Source: Ilex aquifolium (lineage: Eukaryota; Streptophyta; Magnoliopsida; Aquifoliales; Aquifoliaceae). From it: 64,000 bases of DNA. The position numbers and the translations under genes are program-made. Positions 60,522 through 64,000 of this stretch are shown here, one piece after another; the first letter of the stretch is position 1, and each line of letters begins with the position of its first letter. The notes under the pieces were generated by a model. The model did not search any database. It worked only from the letters and a program-made list of their open reading frames with translations, and was not told the DNA's origin. Location: NCBI GenBank assembly GCA_951799425.1, contig OX637402.1:31960492-32024491 (forward strand), given 5' to 3'.

Positions 60522-63443
60522 ATGGCCGACGCCGACTCGTTAAGGAGAGAACCAATGACAAATCCGATGATGATGATGATTCCCTCAAAGCTCAGGTACA
60601 CATCCCGACTCATCTCTTTCCTTTACCTTCGAAACTCAATCCATACCTCACCAACCTTGCAATGGAAGCCCCTCCGGCACCAATCCAAGTTGACCCGACC
60701 CGAAATTCTTGATCGGATATGCCGCCTTCTAGTCCTCCAACGATTCGACGCTATCGCCACTCTCTCCTTCAATTTCTCTGACGACCTCCTTGACGACGTT
60801 CTTCGAAAACTCAAATTAAACCCTACCGCTTCTCTGCATTTCTTCAAATTGGCTTCAATGCAACAAACTTATAGACCACACGTCAAAGCTTATTGCAAAA
60901 TCGTCCATATACTGTCCAGAGCTCGAATGTTCGATGAAACGAGGTCGTATTTGAATGAACTCGTTGAATTAAGTAAAAGCAAGCACTCAGTTTCTTCCAT
61001 CTGGGATGAAGTGGTTAGCGTTTATAGAGAATTTTTATTTTCGCCGGCGGTTTTTGATATGATATTGAAGATTTATGCAGAGAAGGGGTTGACAAAGAAT
61101 GCATTATATGTGTTTGACAATATGAGTAAGTGTGGACGTGTGCCGGGCTTGCGGTCTTGCAATAGTTTGTTAAGTAAATTGGTTAAAAATGGTGAATTTC
61201 ATACTGTTTTTTCTGTGTATGATCAGATGATTAGAGTTGGGATTGTTCCGGATGTGTATACTTGTACAATAATGGTGAATGCGTATTGCAAGCTTGGTAG
61301 AGTGGGTAAAGCTGTAGAATTTGTAGAAGAAATGGAGAACAAATTGGGTCTTGAGCCTAATATTGTGACTTACCATTGCTTGGTAAATGGGTTTGTTGAT
61401 ATGGGCGATGTGAATGGAGCTGAAGGAGTATTGAGGTTAATGAATGAAAAAGGGGTCTCAGGGAATGTTGTCACGTATACATTGTTGATTAAGGGTCATT
61501 GTAAGCAAGGGAAGATGGAAGAAGCAGAGGACGTGCTTCGAGGCATGAAGGAGGGGGAGTTGGTTGTAGATGAGCATGCTTATGGAGTGTTAATTGATGG
61601 GTATTGTAGAATTGGAAAAATGGATGATGCTGCTAGGATTCAGGATGAGATGTTGGGATTAGGCTTGAAGATGAATTTGTTTATTTGCAATTCCATGATC
61701 AATGGGTATTGCAAGCTTGGTCAAATTGTTAAAGCTGAGGGAGTTGTAATGAGTATGGATCATTGGAACCTCAAGCCAGATTCTTATAGCTACAATACAT
61801 TACTGGACGGGTGCTGCAGGGAAGGTTGTATAACTGCAGCTTTCAAGCTCTGTGACCAGATGCTCCGCGACGGTGTAGGTCTGACTATTGTAACTTATAA
61901 TACTCTTCTGAAAGGTCTATGTCAAACTGGTGCAATTAATAATGCTTTGCACCTTTGGCGTTTGATGTTACATAGAGGTTTGGCTCCTAATGAGGTTGGA
62001 TATTGTACTCTGCTTGACGGGCTTTTCAAAATGGGGGATTCTGAAGGGGCTTTAGTGTTATGGAAGCATGTTCTAGCAAAGGGCTTCACCAAAAGCAGGA
62101 TTGCTTTCAATACAATGCTTAACGGATTGTGTAAGATGGGGAAAATGGTTGAATCAGAGCAGCTTTTTAACAAGATGAAGGAGCTCGGCTGTCCACCTGA
62201 TGCAATAACTTATAGGACCCTAAGTGATGGGTATTGTAAAGTTGAGAACGTTGAAAAAGCTTTCAAAGTTAAGGATGTGATGGAAAGGGAAGCAATTCCT
62301 GTTTCCATTGAAATGTATAACTCACTTATTAGTGGGCTCTTCAAGGCTAAGAAGTCAAGCGAAGTGACAGATCTACTTGCTGAGATGCACATTAGGGGTT
62401 TAAGCCCAAACATTGTTACTTATGGAACCCTCATTGCTGGTTGGTGCAGAGAAGGAATGATGGATAAAGCTTTCCATTTATACTTTGAGATGACAGAAAA
62501 GGGGTTAGCTCCCAGTATAATTATATGCAGTGCAATTGTTAGTGGCTTATACAGGCTTGGTAGGATAGACGAAGCAAACATGCTGTTACAGAAGATAATG
62601 GATTTTGATTTTGTTCCCGGCCATTACTTTTCTGACAGTTTCCTCAACTCTGACACTAGATCGGTAGATGCTCAGAAAATTGTAAATACCCTTGAAGAAA
62701 GTGCAAAAAGTTTTCTTCTACCCAACAATGTTGTTTACAATGTAGCTATATCAGCCGTATGCAAATTTGGGAAGGTAGACGAAGCAAGAAGACTTATATC
62801 TGCTTTGCTACTGAGGGGCTTTACTCCAGATAATTTTACATACTGTACCCTAATCCATGGTTTTTCAGTTGCTGGTAACGTTGATGAAGCTTTTACGTTA
62901 CGGGATGAGATGTTGAAGAAGGGTCTTGTTCCAAGTATCAGTATATACAATGCTCTTATAAATGGCCTTTGTAAATCAGGAAACCTTACTCGAGCACTGA
63001 GGCTTTTCCATAAACTGCACTCAAAAGGTTTAGCTCCTAATGTTGTAACTTATAATACATTGATTGATGGATACTGTAAGAGTGGCAATATTGATGAGGC
63101 CCTTAAACTGGAAGAGAAAATGAGAGAAAAAGGGATCACTGCTTCAGTCGTGACCTACTCTGCTCTAATCAATGGCCTTTGTAAGCAAGGTGATATCAAA
63201 GAATCTACGAAGCTTTTGTCTCGAATGATGAAAACTGGTGTGGACCCTAACCTTATGACACACTACATATCAGTGCAAGGATACATTAAAAATGGAGACA
63301 TAGAAAAGATGTCCAGTCTTCATAATGTTCCGAATAACCGTAGTCTTTCCTCTGGCAGAATTTATCAAGGGACACAGTCGACAGAAGCCTCAGGCTATAC
63401 AGGACATCGTGATGCAAGTAACTTGTTTGCAGTTGTTTGTTGA
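60522..63443 (+). CDS. P-class pentatricopeptide repeat protein, 973 residues
   Basis: PPR proteins bind organellar RNA one base per repeat and guide its processing, stability or translation. This is a single uninterrupted frame, as is usual for the family. The N-terminus is rich in Arg, Ser and hydroxyl residues with few acids after a Met run (IPSKLRYTSRLISFLYLRN), which suits a mitochondrial or plastid presequence. The ATG at 60522 gives the full frame; the Met run near residues 12-19 could also serve. From about residue 177 there are some 20 repeats of 35 residues of P type (such as NVVTYNTLIDGYCKSGNIDE), with a divergent spacer of about 35 residues after the fifteenth. There is no E, DYW or SMR domain. 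It resembles Arabidopsis At1g19290 as I remember it (about 900 residues). No lesions are visible. Confidence 0.93.
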   Translation: MADADSLRREPMTNPMMMMIPSKLRYTSRLISFLYLRNSIHTSPTLQWKPLRHQSKLTRPEILDRICRLLVLQRFDAIATLSFNFSDDLLDDVLRKLKLNPTASLHFFKLASMQQTYRPHVKAYCKIVHILSRARMFDETRSYLNELVELSKSKHSVSSIWDEVVSVYREFLFSPAVFDMILKIYAEKGLTKNALYVFDNMSKCGRVPGLRSCNSLLSKLVKNGEFHTVFSVYDQMIRVGIVPDVYTCTIMVNAYCKLGRVGKAVEFVEEMENKLGLEPNIVTYHCLVNGFVDMGDVNGAEGVLRLMNEKGVSGNVVTYTLLIKGHCKQGKMEEAEDVLRGMKEGELVVDEHAYGVLIDGYCRIGKMDDAARIQDEMLGLGLKMNLFICNSMINGYCKLGQIVKAEGVVMSMDHWNLKPDSYSYNTLLDGCCREGCITAAFKLCDQMLRDGVGLTIVTYNTLLKGLCQTGAINNALHLWRLMLHRGLAPNEVGYCTLLDGLFKMGDSEGALVLWKHVLAKGFTKSRIAFNTMLNGLCKMGKMVESEQLFNKMKELGCPPDAITYRTLSDGYCKVENVEKAFKVKDVMEREAIPVSIEMYNSLISGLFKAKKSSEVTDLLAEMHIRGLSPNIVTYGTLIAGWCREGMMDKAFHLYFEMTEKGLAPSIIICSAIVSGLYRLGRIDEANMLLQKIMDFDFVPGHYFSDSFLNSDTRSVDAQKIVNTLEESAKSFLLPNNVVYNVAISAVCKFGKVDEARRLISALLLRGFTPDNFTYCTLIHGFSVAGNVDEAFTLRDEMLKKGLVPSISIYNALINGLCKSGNLTRALRLFHKLHSKGLAPNVVTYNTLIDGYCKSGNIDEALKLEEKMREKGITASVVTYSALINGLCKQGDIKESTKLLSRMMKTGVDPNLMTHYISVQGYIKNGDIEKMSSLHNVPNNRSLSSGRIYQGTQSTEASGYTGHRDASNLFAVVC

Positions 63444-64000
63444 TGCAGCTCAGTAATCCAACCAATTTTCCCTGACAAATTTTCTGCCAATCGAGGAAGT
63501 CTGGTCATTGCTTGTGCTCTTGAGCGTGCAGTAATGCACATTGTGGGGTTTGAATTCCATATTAATACTGACCACACGTGCTTTAATGTCATCTACAGAG
63601 CCCAGGTAATTTGCATTTCTGGTGCTGATATAACTTTCTTTTATTTATGAGTACTTCCATATGATATTGAGTTCCTGGTGCAGGATGTGGCTCCTCAGGT
63701 TTATTTCGCAGCGAATTAAGATCTCGACCATCTTAGTGTTTCTTGGTTGATGGTTGACCATTGAAAGCCTTCAGTGGCAGGCATATTCCCGAAAGCCATT
63801 AATATGAATGAGTGGGACCAATGATGAAAACAACCATACATTTGAACCTAAAGGACTGTTTGAAGGTGAGATTTTACTGGATTAGTTTTAACTTATAATT
63901 TTTAACATATGTGTGTTGCTCTTATAACCATTGTTTCCTCCGTAGTTTGGTGCAAGTATCCTTGGTGCAACCTTTCGTTGCTTCTTCTATTTGTTGGTTT
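63444..64000. other. 3' flank of the PPR gene
   Basis: It probably includes the PPR 3' UTR. A possible spliced segment has a donor CCCAG|GTAATT near 63606 and an acceptor GGTGCAG near 63683. No coding gene is recognised before the window ends. Confidence 0.35.

Noticed and set aside
60518-60712. Alternative frame starting MNGRRRLVKERTNDKSDDDDD over the PPR start
   Set aside because: It overlaps the 973-residue PPR frame, has low-complexity composition and no homology I recognise, so it is a shadow frame.
1-64000. CRISPR arrays, bacterial operons, viral replication genes
   Set aside because: None seen. The introns, repeats and gene families are those of a plant nuclear chromosome.

Overview
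The window is nuclear DNA of a flowering plant, almost certainly a eudicot. It is AT-rich. Its genes are split by many short introns with GT-AG borders and one clear GC-AG border, and the protein families are plant-specific (BELL homeodomain, DA1-related, LysM receptor-like kinase, P-class PPR). The DNA between genes is packed with small non-autonomous transposons. I cannot name the species from the sequence.

Layout, left to right. 1-8.2 kb: repeats, a broken F-box/FBD/LRR gene on the minus strand (3405-4210), and an unrecognised minus-strand multi-exon gene (about 5.2-7.0 kb) with a hAT-type element inside an exon. 8.6-11.8 kb: an intact seven-exon inositol-polyphosphate 5-phosphatase of the 5PTASE11 type (+). 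13.9-20.4 kb: a BEL1-like homeodomain gene of the BLH2/BLH4 (SAWTOOTH) type (-). It has a GC-AG first intron, and its conserved C-terminal tail is cut off from the main last exon by transposon-rich DNA. 20.5-28.9 kb: a gene-poor stretch with a hAT MITE, a probable Helitron, SINE-like repeats and a Harbinger-like MITE. 28.9-38.6 kb: an intact eleven-exon DA1-related gene, DAR1-like (+). 40.0-43.3 kb: a LYK4-type LysM receptor-like kinase pseudogene (-) with three frameshifts and a 1.36-kb Mutator-like element in the kinase domain. 43.3-51.4 kb: gene-free, with a 345-bp tandem duplication. 51.4-56.4 kb: an intact twelve-exon PQ-loop transporter (+). 57.7-57.9 kb: an aldo/keto reductase fragment (-). 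60.5-63.4 kb: an intact intronless 973-residue P-class PPR gene (+).

The genes do not form a pathway. From memory of the Arabidopsis map, BLH2, DAR1 and a PQ-loop gene are neighbours on chromosome 4 (At4g36870, At4g36860, At4g36850), and BLH4 and LYK4 are neighbours on chromosome 2 (At2g23760, At2g23770). The order BLH - DAR1 - LYK4 - PQ-loop here looks like the ancestral block from which both Arabidopsis segments were thinned. The strongest biology is transposon-driven gene decay: insertions lie inside exons or at the coding end of three separate genes, and most elements still show exact target-site duplications. I found no evidence of an undescribed defence or mobile system. All exon models were made by hand from splice signals and reading phase.
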